Shown in pieces: positions 46,285-59,263 of a DNA stretch of 64,000 nt. The stretch spans positions 310,001-374,000 of the forward strand of contig QPMI01000533.1 in assembly GCA_004431415.1 (NCBI GenBank). Direction: 5' to 3'. The stretch is from Cyanophora paradoxa (lineage: Eukaryota > Glaucocystophyceae > Cyanophorales > Cyanophoraceae). Positions within the stretch are counted from its first letter, which is position 1. Every line of letters starts with the position of its first letter. The notes under the pieces were generated by a model. That model ran no database searches. It saw only the letters and a program-made list of their open reading frames with translations, and was not told the DNA's origin. Position numbers and translations under genes: made by a program.

Positions 46285-49200
46285 TCACGTGGAGCGGCCG
46301 AAGAGGCCGAAGAGGCCGCCGGCGCCCCCCGCTGCGCCCGCCCCGCCCCGCGTGAGGGGCGCCGGACAGGGTGCCGGGCCAGCGCGGGGCCGGCGGCGGG
46401 CCGCACCGGTACCGGCGTCGGGCTTGACGGCCGCGAGGATGGCGTCCAGCTTGGCCTCGAGCTTTGCCTGCTGCGCCTTCGTCTCCGCCTGCTGCGCCTC
46501 CAACTTGGCCTCCAGCTTGGCCTCGACCTTCTCCAGCTTGGCCGTGAGCTGCGGGAGCGTATGTGTTATTGCAGGGCGACAGAAGGAGCGGAGGGGCGGC
46601 CGCGGACCTTGGCATCGAGGCGCTCGACGTGGGCGCGGGGCGGCGCCTCGTCGTTCAGCTCCAGCGGCCCCGTGTGGGTCGGGTCCGGCTCCTCCCGAGA
46701 CTCGTCGTACCGCATCGGGCTGAGCTGCGGCTCCTTGCGGCCTTCCGAAGCGCTCTCGGCAGCGCCGTTCGCTTCTGGAGCGCTTGCTGCAGCGCCAACG
46801 CTGTTCGCTTCAACAGCAACGCCGTGCTGCTTGCTCTTGTCAGCGGCCATCTTTCCGTGCGCCTCGGTAGCCTTGCCCGCGGGCTTCCGCCGGTGCTTCT
46901 CGATGGACTCCGCCCACGCCTTGCGGATGCCGTGCTCGTAACTGATGAACCTGTCTCGGGACCAAAGATCAATCGATCTTTCATCCGACTCTGCATGTAC
47001 ACTGGAGGCTGGGCTGTGGGCATTGGTGGCAATCGAATCTGCTTCGGAAGTGGACCCTTGCCTCGCATCGGCGGCTGGGCCGGAGAACGCGCGAGCGAAG
47101 AGCCGCCCCAGGTCCGCGAGCGCCGCGAGGAGCAGCAGCGGCGGAAGCAGCACGATGCCCGAGGCGATGTTGACCGCGAAGGTGGCGAGGCGCGGAAAGA
47201 AGAAGCGAAGCAGCCACAGGAGGTTGAAGGGCGCTGCAACCTGCTGCTCCCGGCGGTGGTACCGCAGCAGCATCTGCAGGAGCCAATAACGATATGATAT
47301 TGCGAAATCAGCACAGCAAAGCAGAGGGCAGCACCTTCGTGCGGCCATAAGCGTATACAGTTTGCGCCTTCTCAAACGTTGCCGTGATAGTCGAGCTGCA
47401 CACGAGACGTGCTTCAGAACGTACAATCCGAGACAATATTAATAATATTAAGACGTTCAGAATGCACATAAGACGGTCTTAAGAGTACGAGACAATAATA
47501 ATAAAGAAGAGTGAGACATGCACGGACCTGAACAGACCGGTGAGGACGTTGAGCAGCAGCACAACGGTCAGGATCTGGTAGATGGAGAGAAGCGTGGAGC
47601 CTTGAGTGGGAATGAATGTGAGTCACCTGACGGGCACAACAACTGAAAGGAAACCGCGAACCGATGAACGGTACGCGGGCAGCGAAATCGTTCGAGTCGC
47701 TCTCGCCTAGCACAGCAAAATACAGCGTGCCGCTACGACACCGGCATTAAAGTTATATGATTCCGGGTATCCTGATTATTGGAAGATGCAGAAAGACGGA
47801 CGCCATCTCGCGAAGGCTGGAAGGACCCTCCGTGCCATCTGCATTGGAGGCCGCGTGGACGTTCAGAGACCAGGCCCAGAGGCCGATGCAGAAGCTGCCG
47901 AAGACGACGACAAGGACGAGCAGCACCGTGAGGACGTCTTTGGCCATCTGTCACAAACGTGAGACAGAATGTGAAACATAATTTGGAGCTGAAGGCGATG
48001 GTTGCAAGGTCACCTGCCCAAGCACGGTGAGCATTGGACCCAGGATCTCGCTGATGTATCCAAACTCGAGGATGCGCAGCCCAGCCAAGATGAAAACTGC
48101 GCGATAAGGTTGTAAAATTGAAAAGACTCAGTTCGGCCTCCGTGCGGATGCGCCAAGAATCGAAACGCACCCACGGCAAGAAATGGAATTGGGAGAGACC
48201 AGAAGCCGCCCTCGAGATGGAACGTCTGGGCACAGAATGCTACAGCTGATGCTGTTAACGTCGCGTGCAATCAAATTATGTCAGGATGTGACAACGCTGA
48301 CGAAACAGGCACGTTAACTAGCGTAAAGCGAGGTGGCCAAAGTTGCAGGGAAGTGGGCAAAAAGGATATAATCAAGATAAACCAGTCCATCAAATTGAAG
48401 ACATCAACGAAGTGCGCATAGGCGCCTCCGAAGGCACGCTCGTGCAAGAACTGAAACTTGGACAAATCCATGATCAGTATTCCGAACTAATTCGACCCCA
48501 GGATCTGGATCCGGGAAAGCACTTGCGAGATTTCGTAGATGAGCAAACCAAGAGACTGCAACGCGAGGGGCACCAGCAGCCACCCGCCGCCGCTGCAGAC
48601 CGCTGCTCGGAATGACTGACCATGAGACTGCTATTATAATTACATCAAGCGGAATACAATTTCAATGCACTCACCGGCTCCCAGAAAGAAGAGAAACGCC
48701 ATGTAGGCGCCGAGATCCATCGCAAAGCGTCCACGCCAGCCGCCAAGCGGGTTCGCTGGCGACTCGAACCACAGCTGCTCGGTCAAATTGACAGGCTTCG
48801 TCTCCTCAAGCTTGTCGGGCTTGTCCGTTTTCTTAAATTTGTGCCACGAGTGACGAAGCGCCTTCATGCACGCTGCGCAGAGGTTGCAATCTTCACATTC
48901 CTCGCACGTGAAGCGAGGGCCGACAATCGGCTCCTGTGGATTTATAGCCATGGATAGAAAAAGGGTTAAAAGGTTCATTGAAAGGCTGTAAAACATGGAT
49001 GAGTCTACATACCGCCCAGCAAGTTGTGCACTTCACTCCATTCCAGATCGCCAGCTCGCAATCCCTATTGTGAAGTTGAAGGACAGAGACTAGCGACGCA
49101 GGCAAGAGCGACGACAACGTTAGCGCTGCGCCGCTCTCCCAGATGCGGTCCACGTAGCGCTGCACGAAGCGGTGCGCCTGTGCGTATGTTTACATCTGTG

Positions 49201-52200
49201 CGCAGAATGAAATATCCGCCCCGTGTGTGCACACCACGAACTCGTGGAAGCCGAGGTCGAGGGCCACTTCGAGCGCAGACGGCGCACCGCCAAAAGGGCT
49301 CTCGAGACTCTGACAACACGATGATTAGCGCCCCAAATAGGCCATGGCAATTGGCGTTTATAATCTGGAAGATGCACCTTCACCGCGTCACGGATCGGCT
49401 CCCCCGAGCAAGAGATCCTTGACCAGAGCTGCTCGCGTGCTCAGTTCAGTTCCCGCGCGTTCAAAATGATTACGTGTCGTACCTTTGCTTGTACAAGCCA
49501 CGAGTCCAAAGGATCATGTTCCGTTCGATCTAAGCTTCTCTTAAGAGCGTCGGCGCTTGTGCATCTGAGTGTATGCGTAGTCGCATCTTGATCAATCGCG
49601 TTCTTTTCAACCATCAACCAAGACGCTGAGAATGAAATCAGGTGAACATCAAGTAGCGAGCTCGAGCAGAAACAATTACCCTCAAACAGCCCTTCAGGAC
49701 ATCTTCGCTGGAGGCGCTCGCCAAAAGCAGTCTCCATCCTGTCGAGTAGCTCGACGGCAATGCGCTGTAGATCCTTCATGCGGTCGCCGAGGAGCGCTTG
49801 CTGGTCCGCGTTTGCGCTTTCCTGCATTCGCAAACGTGCTTATATTAATTTTAAATTTGATTAATACGCGGCGCTCGCTGATCCTCGTTTTAATCTGCTC
49901 CTTCCTTGTTCGAAATTATCCTCTGCAGTAAACCTGTCTATAGCTGCATATAATAGCGGCGCGCACTTGAAAGAGCCGCGCAGTGTACAGTACAACGTTG
50001 AGCTTTCCAGCAGGAAAGCGGTCCACCAAGGCTCTGACGTCGAGCTCGAGGCCCATCACATCGACGAAATTCATGCATAGCTGAGACAGACAGTCTTTTG
50101 AGAATTGCACGGTCTTGCTGTTAAGAAACAGCTTCATAAGCGGTTTGCTCTTCGATCTCAGAGCATAGTCCAGCGGCGAGAGGCCTTCCTGGTCACGCGC
50201 TGCCCACAAAGCACCTCCAGCCCACTCGAGAATTAATCTAATTGATTGTAAGACACGAACAACAATCACAGGTGAAGATGCTTTATATGTCATGCTAACG
50301 CGCAGATCTGACTCACCGGGCCGATCCTTCCTGCCCCGTTGCGTTAGCGTAGTGCAATGCAGTGCGCCCCTTCTTGTCTTGGATGCTGATGTTGGCTTCA
50401 CTCTTCAGCAGCAATCTGCGCATGCAATGCACGTGCACATGACAGTTTAGCAAGAGCCAACGCTTATTCCGGAACTAAACGAGTACTGTTGCTCTCGTCC
50501 TCTGTTTCTCCGCCGGTTCCGAATTCGAAGTTCATCACTCTATAGTGCAGCTCTCGTATACGTATGTATTTATATATGTCTCTGTTGTTCTTCTTTATTT
50601 ATATTAATTAACTCTATAGTTATCTATCCAGTATAGTTATCAGTCTTGCAGGTCCCAACTTTATAGTTATCTATCCAGTATAGGTATCACTCTAAATGCA
50701 TTTAAATGCATGTTGGGGTCCAAGCGAAGCTCTCACGCACTGGGCTACCGCCTCGTGCCCGCTGACCGCGGCCAATTGCAGCGCAGTCGATCCGTCGTCT
50801 GCCTGAGCGTTGACGTCGGACCCGCGCCCCAGAAGCAGCCTGCGCACGCCCCGACATCACTTCAGAGCCTGCCAGCGGCTGCCATGCTTGGACTCAATCC
50901 AACCCTCCATTATCCGTGTATATTTCGAAGACTACATTAAAACCAATTCAGAGTTAGGTCTTGTGTATGTTATTTGTATATTTTTAAGGTCGATCTTGCA
51001 GAGTTAGTTGCGCACCGGACAATCGCCTCGTGCCCCATGTTCGCGGCCAGATGCAGCGCGGTCGATTCATTCTCGTTCCGAGCGTTGACATCGGCCCCGC
51101 GCTCCAGCAGCAGCCTGCGTACACGCTTTGAAGTCACTACTAAGGCATGCTGGCCACGGATCGCAGGGCATGCGCGGTGCAAGCCAGTAGTGGCCGCGGG
51201 AGTCAACAAGACCACCGTGCACCTGGCGATCGCCTCATGCCCTGCGGAAGCGGTGCTATGCAGCGCGGTCCGTCCGTCCTTGTCCCGAGCGTTGACGTCG
51301 GCCCCGTGCTCCAGAAGCAGCCTGCGTACGTATAGTGTCACTTGAAATTCATCGCACATATGCATTCTTCAAAGCGTCTGAATATGTATACGTAAATTGG
51401 GAATCTTCGCATCTATGCCAGATTCCCAATTTTTGATCGCTAATTGCGTGATTGTGGACAGCTGCTGCCCACCTTCCGCATCTAACCCGAAAACTTGAGC
51501 CGGATGACTGACCCAAACATTAAACGCTTCTAAATTAAATGTTTCATTCTGCGATATCGCCGGGCCACCAGCGCACGACGGGCCCTGGCAGTTTCAGCCC
51601 ACATCATCTCCCCGCATTGCTCTATCAAGACTCCATCCCTCTAATCGACCAGAACTCTCCCGGTGTCCTGGCCCGGCCCCTAGGCCTGCCCCACGCACCC
51701 GGCGGTCGCCTCGTGCCCATTTTCGGCAGCTACATACAATGCAGTCCTTCCATCCTTGTTCGGAATGTCGACGCTGGCCCCGAACTCCAGCAGCAGCCTG
51801 CGTGAGCACGCGCGCCGTCACTTGGGGCTCTTCACGTCCGATGCGCACTGTCGTTCAGGATCCGAGACCGCGGCCCCAGTAGGCACACTCTCGCGGCTCG
51901 AGCTCCCACGCTGCCCGCGGCCCCTGCGCACCGGGCGATGTCCTTGTACCCTTTATCGACGGCCCCATGCAGCGCAGTCGCTCCGTGCATGTTCAGAGCG
52001 TTGACGTCTGCCCCGCGCTCCAGCAGCAGCCTGCGCACCCGCCGTTACTCGAGCTCGCAGCTGACACGTGCGCATGCAGTCGCAGCACGCTTGAATGTAC
52101 TCCCACTGGATTTGACTTGCCGTGCCAGCAACCGAAGCTTATTAGCGATAGGCCTATCTTTACGCATAATTTTGCGTGCCAAGGCTTATCTGCATGAACT

Positions 52201-55200
52201 TTCAAATGCGAATTCTAATTTCAAGGCCATGGAATCCTGGCCGCCCGTTCTCAGCTTTGTTTCTTTGACTCTCGCGATCGATTAGATAGATTTTGTTTAA
52301 TTTAGTATTTAAATATAGAAGCTTCAGAACGAGTGACCTTGGCCGAGAAGGAACCCGCCCGCCCGCCCGCCCCCTCCCCTCCCCTCTTCCTCCCCCCCTC
52401 CCTCCCACCCCCCCCCCCCCCCCACCTCCCCCGCCCCCTCTCCCTTCCCTTCCCTTCCACGATGGAACACGGCTGGCGCCTGCTTTCGGCATTTCGCCGG
52501 GGCCGCGTTAAGGCTTCCCACTTGCCTCATCGAAACCCATGTAGGCCCAGCCGGAAGCCCCTGCTCTGTCCCACGCACCGGACAATCCCTTCGTTTCCCT
52601 CGATGGAAGCTTGCAGCAGCGCGGTCCATCCGGAGTCGCTCTGAGCGTTGATGTCGGCCCCGCGCTCCAGCAGCAGCCTGCACGCGCCCCGGCATCACTT
52701 TCGAGCCAACCACGTGCACACATCAAGGCTTGAATGCACTCCCATGTGCTTTACGCTTGCTTGCGATAGCTCTAGTCCTCGGACGGGAAATGCGGCTAGG
52801 GAAAGGGACTGGAGGCTGCAGCTAGGAGGTCGGCCCACGGAATGGACCCAGCCGGCTGGCCATGGTGGCGCCGAGTTAGAAGGCCGTCGAGCCAGCAGGC
52901 ACCGGAGCCCTCTGAAAAGGAGGGGGTTCTTCAGCTTAAGACTGACAGCTATAGGTCTGGTGTGCCCTGCCAGAATTCCCCGTATGCGTAATTGTACTTC
53001 CCCTCCTGGTGCCCCGCACGAAAGCCCCCCGCTCGTTTCACCGGCTCAGTGCGAGTTAGAACCGTCACGGCGTCTTGTGCCCCGCGCACCGCCCCACGCA
53101 CCTGGCGATCGCCTCATGCCCTCTGAAGGCAACAAAATGCAGCACAGTCCATCCGTCCTTGCAGCGAGCGTTGACGTCGGCCCCGTGCTCCAGCAGCAGC
53201 CTGCGTACGTACAGTGTCACTTGAGATTCACAGCGCATGCTTGAAAGCGTCTGAAGACTTAGCAGTTTTTGCTTCTTTCGTGCCCGCTAGCTATACATTG
53301 CGCTTTCGCGACTGAAGCTTGGCATCGAAATCCGATTCTCAATTCGTGATCGCTTATCGCATGGGTGCGGACAGCTGCGCATGCAGCCCATGGCCACCAT
53401 GCGCATCTAACCCAAAATCTTAATCTGGATGACAAACCCAAACATTCAACACTTCTAAATGATTCATTCTGCGATATCGCCGGGCCACCAGCGCACGACG
53501 GGCCCTGGCAGTTTCAGCCCACATCATCTCCCCGCATTGCTCTATCAAGACTCCATCCCTCTAATCGACCAGAACTCTCCCGGTGTCCTGGCCCGGCCCC
53601 TAGGCCTGCCCCACGCACCCGGCGGTCGCCTCGTGCCCATTTTCGGCAGCTACATACAATGCAGTCCTTCCATCCTTGTTCGGAATGTCGACGCTGGCCC
53701 CGAACTCCAGCAGCAGCCTGCGTGAGCACGCGCGCCGTCACTTGGGCTCTTCACGTCCGATGCGCACTGTCGTTCAGGATCCGAGACCGCGGCCCAGTAG
53801 GCACACTCTCGCGGCTCGAGCTCCCACGCTGCCCGCGGCCCCTGCGCACCGGGCGATGTCCTTGTACCCTTTATCGACGGCCCCATGCAGCGCAGTCGCT
53901 CCGTGCATGTTCAGAGCGTTGACGTCTGCCCCGCGCTCCAGCAGCAGCCTGCGCACCCGCCGTTACTCGAGCTCGCAGCTGACACGTGCGCATGCAGTCG
54001 CAGCACGCTTGAATGTACTCCCACTGGATTTGACTTGCCGTGCCAGCAACCGAAGCTTATTAGCGATAGGCCTATCTTTACGCATAATTTTGCGTGCCAA
54101 GGCTTATCTGCATGAACTTTCAAATGCGAATTCTAATTTCAAGGCCATGGAATCCTGGCCGCCCGTTCTCAGCTTTGTTTCTTTGACTCTCGCGATCGAT
54201 TAGATAGATTTTGTTTAATTTAGTATTTAAATATAGAAGCTTCAGAACGAGTGACCTTGGCCGAGAAGGAACCCGCCCGCCCGCCCGCCCCCTCCCCCTC
54301 CCCTCTTCCTCCCCCCTCCCTCCCACCCCCCCCCCCCCCACCTCCCCCCGCCCCCCTCTCCCTTCCCTTCCCTTCCACGATGGAACACGGCTGGCGCCTG
54401 CTTTCGGCATTTCGCCGGGGCCGCGTTAAGGCTTCCCACTTGCCTCATCGAAACCCATGTAGGCCCAGCCGGAAGCCCCTGCTCTGTCCCCACGCACCGG
54501 ACAATCCCTTCGTTTCCCTCGATGGAAGCTTGCAGCAGCGCGGTCCATCCGGAGTCGCTCTGAGCGTTGATGTCGGCCCCGCGCTCCAGCAGCAGCCTGC
54601 ACGCGCCCCGGCATCACTTTCGAGCCAACCACGTGCACACATCAAGGCTTGAATGCACTCCCATGTGCTTTACGCTTGCTTGCGATAGCTCTAGTCCTCG
54701 GACGGGAAATGCGGCTAGGGAAAGGGACTGGAGGCTGCAGCTAGGAGGTCGGCCCACGGAATGGACCCAGCCGGCTGGCCATGGTGGCGCCGACTTAGAA
54801 GGCCGTCGAGCCAGCAGGCACCGGAGCCCTCTGAAAAGGAGGGGGTTCTTCAGCTTAAGACTGACAGCTATAGGTCTGGTGTGCCCTGCCAGAATTCCCC
54901 GTATGCGTAATTGTACTTCCCCTCCTGGTGCCCCGCACGAAAGCCCCCCGCTCGTTTCACCGGCTCAGTGCGAGTTAGAACCGTCACGGCGTCTTGTGCC
55001 CCGCGCACCGCCCCACGCACCTGGCGATCGCCTCATGCCCTCTGAAGGCAACAAAATGCAGCACAGTCCATCCGTCCTTGCAGCGAGCGTTGACGTCGGC
55101 CCCGTGCTCCAGCAGCAGCCTGCGTACGTACAGTGTCACTTGAGATTCACAGCGCATGCTTGAAAGCGTCTGAAGACTTAGCAGTTTTTGCTTCTTTCGT

Positions 55201-58200
55201 GCCCGCTAGCTATACATTGCGCTTTCGCGACTGAAGCTTGGCATCGAAATCCGATTCTCAATTCGTGATCGCTTATCGCATGGGTGCGGACAGCTGCGCA
55301 TGCAGCCCATGGCCACCATGCGCATCTAACCCAAAATCTTAATCTGGATGACAAACCCAAACATTCAACACTTCTAAATGATTCATTCTGCGATATCGCC
55401 GGGCCACCAGCGCACGACGGGCCCTGGCAGTTTCAGCCCACATCATCTCCCCGCATTGCTCTATCAAGACTCCATCCCTCTAATCGACCAGAACTCTCCC
55501 GGTGTCCTGGCCCGGCCCCTAGGCCTGCCCCACGCACCCGGCGGTCGCCTCGTGCCCATTTTCGGCAGCTACATACAATGCAGTCCTTCCATCCTTGTTC
55601 GGAATGTCGACGCTGGCCCCGAACTCCAGCAGCAGCCTGCGTGAGCACGCGCGCCGTCACTTGGGGCTCTTCACGTCCGATGCGCACTGTCGTTCAGGAT
55701 CCGAGACCGCGGCCCCAGTAGGCACACTCTCGCGGCTCGAGCTCCCACGCTGCCCGCGGCCCCTGCGCACCGGCGATGTCCTTGTACCCTTTATCGACGG
55801 CCCCATGCAGCGCAGTCGCTCCGTGCATGTTCAGAGCGTTGACGTCTGCCCCGCGCTCCAGCAGCAGCCTGCGCACCCGCCGTTACTCGAGCTCGCAGCT
55901 GACACGTGCGCATGCAGTCGCAGCACGCTTGAATGTACTCCACTGGATTTGACTTGCCGTGCCAGCAACCGAAGCTTATTAGCGATAGGCCTATCTTTAC
56001 GCATAATTTTGCGTGCCAAGGCTTATCTGCATGAACTTTCAAATGCGAATTCTAATTTCAAGGCCATGGAATCCTGGCCGCCCGTTCTCAGCTTTGTTTC
56101 TTTGACTCTCGCGATCGATTAGATAGATTTTGTTTAATTTAGTATTTAAATATAGAAGCTTCAGAACGAGTGACCTTGGCCGAGAAGGAACCCGCCCGCC
56201 CGCCCGCCCCCTCCCCTCCCCCTCTTCCTCCCCCCTCCTCCCACCCCCCCCCCCCCCCCCCCCCACCTCCCCCGCCCCCCTCTCCCTTCCCTTCCCTTCC
56301 ACGATGGAACACGGCTGGCGCCTGCTTTCGGCATTTCGCCGGGGCCGCGTTAAGGCTTCCCACTTGCCTCATCGAAACCCATGTAGGCCCAGCCGGAAGC
56401 CCCTGCTCTGTCCCCACGCACCGGACAATCCCTTCGTTTCCCTCGATGGAAGCTTGCAGCAGCGCGGTCCATCCGGAGTCGCTCTGAGCGTTGATGTCGG
56501 CCCCGCGCTCCAGCAGCAGCCTGCACGCGCCCCGGCATCACTTTCGAGCCAACCACGTGCACACATCAAGGCTTGAATGCACTCCCATGTGCTTTACGCT
56601 TGCTTGCGATAGCTCTAGTCCTCGGACGGGAAATGCGGCTAGGGAAAGGGACTGGAGGCTGCAGCTAGGAGGTCGGCCCACGGAATGGACCCAGCCGGCT
56701 GGCCATGGTGGCGCCGAGTTAGAAGGCCGTCGAGCCAGCAGGCACCGGAGCCCTCTGAAAAGGAGGGGGTTCTTCAGCTTAAGACTGACAGCTATAGGTC
56801 TGGTGTGCCCTGCCAGAATTCCCCGTATGCGTAATTGTACTTCCCCTCCTGGTGCCCCGCACGAAAGCCCCCCGCTCGTTTCACCGGCTCAGTGCGAGTT
56901 AGAACCGTCACGGCGTCTTGTGCCCCGCGCACCGCCCCACGCACCTGGCGATCGCCTCATGCCCTCTGAAGGCAACAAAATGCAGCACAGTCCATCCGTC
57001 CTTGCAGCGAGCGTTGACGTCGGCCCCGTGCTCCAGCAGCAGCCTGCGTCCGCCCCTGCGTCACCTCCGAGCCAGCCATGCTTTATGTACTCCCATATAC
57101 TAGGGCCCGGGGGCCCGGCCGCGTTTGGCGCGCCGGGGGTGCAAGGGGGGAATCGGGATCTAATGAAAGAGTAGTATACGTAGTGGCACGAACATGCACG
57201 GGGCAGATGTAGATCGACCCCGGCCCAGCGCGCGCGGCAGGTTGAAGTAGTAAAGATCTAGATAGACACAGATTATATATGATTGAAAAGAATAGAAAAG
57301 GGCTGATAAGCAGAGGCTGCGATCTAACCGAATAAAGAAAAGCCTGAATGAAATTTTAAAGGCCAGATTCAGCGGGTGGCAGGCGGCGCCGGCGGGGGCG
57401 CACGCACGTGCACGCGGCGCAACACAGGGCGCACGCGGGGAGCCGAATGGGCGGACAAGCGCCACGTCGTGCGCAGCACACGAACTATATATAGCTAGTC
57501 TGCTGTCCGGTTGCCGATCGCAACAAGAGCGCCGAGCGCCCGGCCCGGCCGGCGTGCTCGGCCGGCACACGCGGTTCTGCAATATAAGCTCGATATAAGC
57601 TCGATATAAGCGCAGCAAGAGAGTACGGTCTAGATCTGGCCGGCCGGGCGTGCTCGGCTGCGATCAGCTGCAGCGGCGCAGGCAGCAACGCAAGCAGTTT
57701 CTAGGCGGAAATCTAGAGGAGACGTTGACAGGTAGAGAGAAGTGGTTCCATGCAGAACCGCGCAACGAAGAGCAAGGCGTACGCGACGCACTGCGAGGAA
57801 GCCGAAATCTAGAGGAGACAGCTAGGGAGAACTGGTTCCATGCAGAACCGCGCAAGGAATTCGAAGACCGGAGTTAGAGAGAAGTTAGTTTTCCCCTCGA
57901 AAACCACTTTTTCCCCTCGAATTCGACGCTCTAAAGTCGAGAGCTGACCGGTCCACCGAGCCAATCCGAACGCGAATAACCCGTCATTTTTTTCCGGTGT
58001 TGCAAACTGGACCTCGAAAACGGCCTCATAGAAAACTTTTGGCTGAAGCGAGGGAACGGGAAGCAAGGGGGGAAGACCTTCGGTCTTCTTTCCCCCCTTG
58101 CAATATGTATATATGCATGTTGTTTTTTTGCGAATGCTTGCGATCGCGATACCTGTTGCCCTCGGCTGGAAAAAGTAGGGGAGGCCAGGTAAGGGGGCGT

Positions 58201-58373
58201 GAAGGCTGCAGCTAGAAGGTAGGCCCGTGGAAGGGAACCAGCCTTGTGGGGTTCGGGGCTAGTGGCGCCGAGCTAGAAGATCGTTGAGCCACCAGGCGCT
58301 AGAAACCCCTAAAGAGGAAAGGGGCGGGGGGGGGGGGGGGGGGGGGGGAGCAGAGGTGGCAAGGGGAGGGTGT

Positions 58374-58404
<31 letters not shown>

Positions 58405-59263
58405 GGGGGGGCGGGAAGCTCGTGATGCCCTGCACCAGGACAGCCACTCGCTTTGGCGCTCGCCGGCCGGAACCCTCTCGCCGCCCAGGCACCACCCTAC
58501 GCACCTGGCAGCTGCCTCGTGCCCGCTGTTGGCGGCGTAGCGTAGCGCGGCCCTTCCACCCACGTCCCGGGCGTTGAAGTCTGCCCTGCGCTCCAGCAGC
58601 AGCCTGCGTACATGCCATGACGTCACGACCAATACTTGCTGCCCCTCCCCCCCGCGCGATTTCTTCTCCGAGACTCTGTCGCGACCCTGTCCGTCCCTCT
58701 GCCCCTCCCATCGCACCTGGCAACCTCCTCGTGGCCAGCATGGCAGGCGACCATCAGAACAGTGGGCTTCTCCTCGTCCTTGGGGTCCACCGCCTCGACG
58801 GGGACCCCGACGTCCAGCTGCGCCCTGCGCATGCATATGCGGCCGAGCGCGTCAGAGCGAAGGCGAGGGCGCAGTGAGACGGCGGCCGCACCGGACGGCA
58901 GCAGCGTCTCCCGCCTTCACTGCAGCGATAAGCTGCTTGGCCGCCTCGAGCTCCAGCCTCGAGCCAGCTGCCGCAGCCGAGCCTGCAGCAGAGGCGCCCA
59001 CGCCCGACCCTTCTTCCGCTGCCGCGGAAGGGCCGCTGGGCGCCGGGACCGGAGCTCGAGCCGGAGGGGCGGGCGCCGCCGCGGCCGCCGCCGCGGCCGG
59101 CGCCTCGTCGGCGGCGGGGCGGAGCTCGCGGGCCCGACGCGCGGCAGAAGCGGCGCGCGGTCGCCTGCAGCGGCGTCGGTCTCGAGGCCGCCCGCCTCGC
59201 CCCCCGCAACCGCGCCCGCGCCCGCGGCCGCGCCTGCCCGACTGAGTACATGTACACGGGCAA
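46285..59263 (-). CDS. Ankyrin-repeat TRP-like cation channel with ZZ zinc finger
   Basis: An N-terminal Ala/Pro-rich region leads into EAAKQLIAAVKAGDAAAV (near 58,920). About 19 ankyrin-repeat exons follow between 58.8 and 50.0 kb (pattern RLLLERGADVNA...G.TALH.A...GHE.IARC). Then come LVKDLLLGGADPV (49.4 kb) and FVQRYVDRIWESGAA (49.15 kb). A ZZ-type zinc finger (GVKCTTC, then FTCEECEDCNLCAACM and HSWHKF, 49.02-48.83 kb) precedes the membrane helices: MAFLFFLGAG (48.7 kb), LLVPLALQSLGLLIYEI (48.55 kb), MDWFILIISFLP (48.4 kb), FILAGLRILEFGYISEI (48.05 kb), MAKDVLTVLLVLVVVFGSF (47.9 kb), LLSIYQILTVVLLLNVL (47.55 kb). The cytosolic tail ends with a coiled coil (46.5 kb) and stops at 46285. Order and TRP-like S4-S5/S6 features suggest a sensory or calcium channel, perhaps flagellar. 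The 5' end is uncertain. Confidence 0.65.
51539..53458 (-). repeat. Tandem block copy 1: four ankyrin exons
   Basis: Holds four ankyrin exons (about 51,695-51,800; 51,932-52,030; 52,570-52,680; 53,100-53,205) plus introns, including a C-rich microsatellite near 52,405. By eye it is nearly identical to copies 2 and 3. Confidence 0.85.
51932..52030 (-). other. Reference 99-nt ankyrin exon (B1)
   Basis: Between the acceptor GTGCGCAG and the donor GTGCGC the exon is exactly 99 nt, one 33-residue ankyrin repeat, with the same codon phase at both ends (split after two bases). Adding or removing such exons preserves the frame. Confidence 0.7.
53459..55377 (-). repeat. Tandem block copy 2: four ankyrin exons
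   Basis: Same content as copy 1 over ~1,919 bp. The differences seen are single bases and length changes in C/G runs (for example TTGGGCTC for TTGGGGCTC near 53,745; GACTTAG for GAGTTAG near 54,793). The matching exon B2 is 53,850-53,948 and still 99 nt. Confidence 0.85.
55378..57045 (-). repeat. Tandem block copy 3: four ankyrin exons, one 98 nt
   Basis: Matches copies 1 and 2 until ~57,045, just past the fourth exon, then diverges. Exon B3 (55,771-55,868) has lost one G at its donor edge and is 98 nt, which would shift the frame unless a different donor is used. Confidence 0.85.
57160..58260. other. Intron-like insert with hairpin and short duplication
   Basis: Separates the third ankyrin block from the remaining N-terminal exons. 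It contains a ~55-bp direct duplication (about 57,707-57,765 and 57,806-57,860; AATCTAGAGGAGAC, GGTTCCATGCAGAACCGCGCAA). It also holds a strong hairpin (GCAAGGGGGGAAGACC, loop TTC, then its near-complement) at about 58,064-58,102. No coding sequence is recognised. Confidence 0.55.
58326..58411. repeat. Poly-G and (TG)n microsatellite cluster
   Basis: A run of 23 G, a short spacer, a (TG)n stretch at 58,371-58,386 and a second run of ~24 G, inside an intron of the channel gene. Confidence 0.85.
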
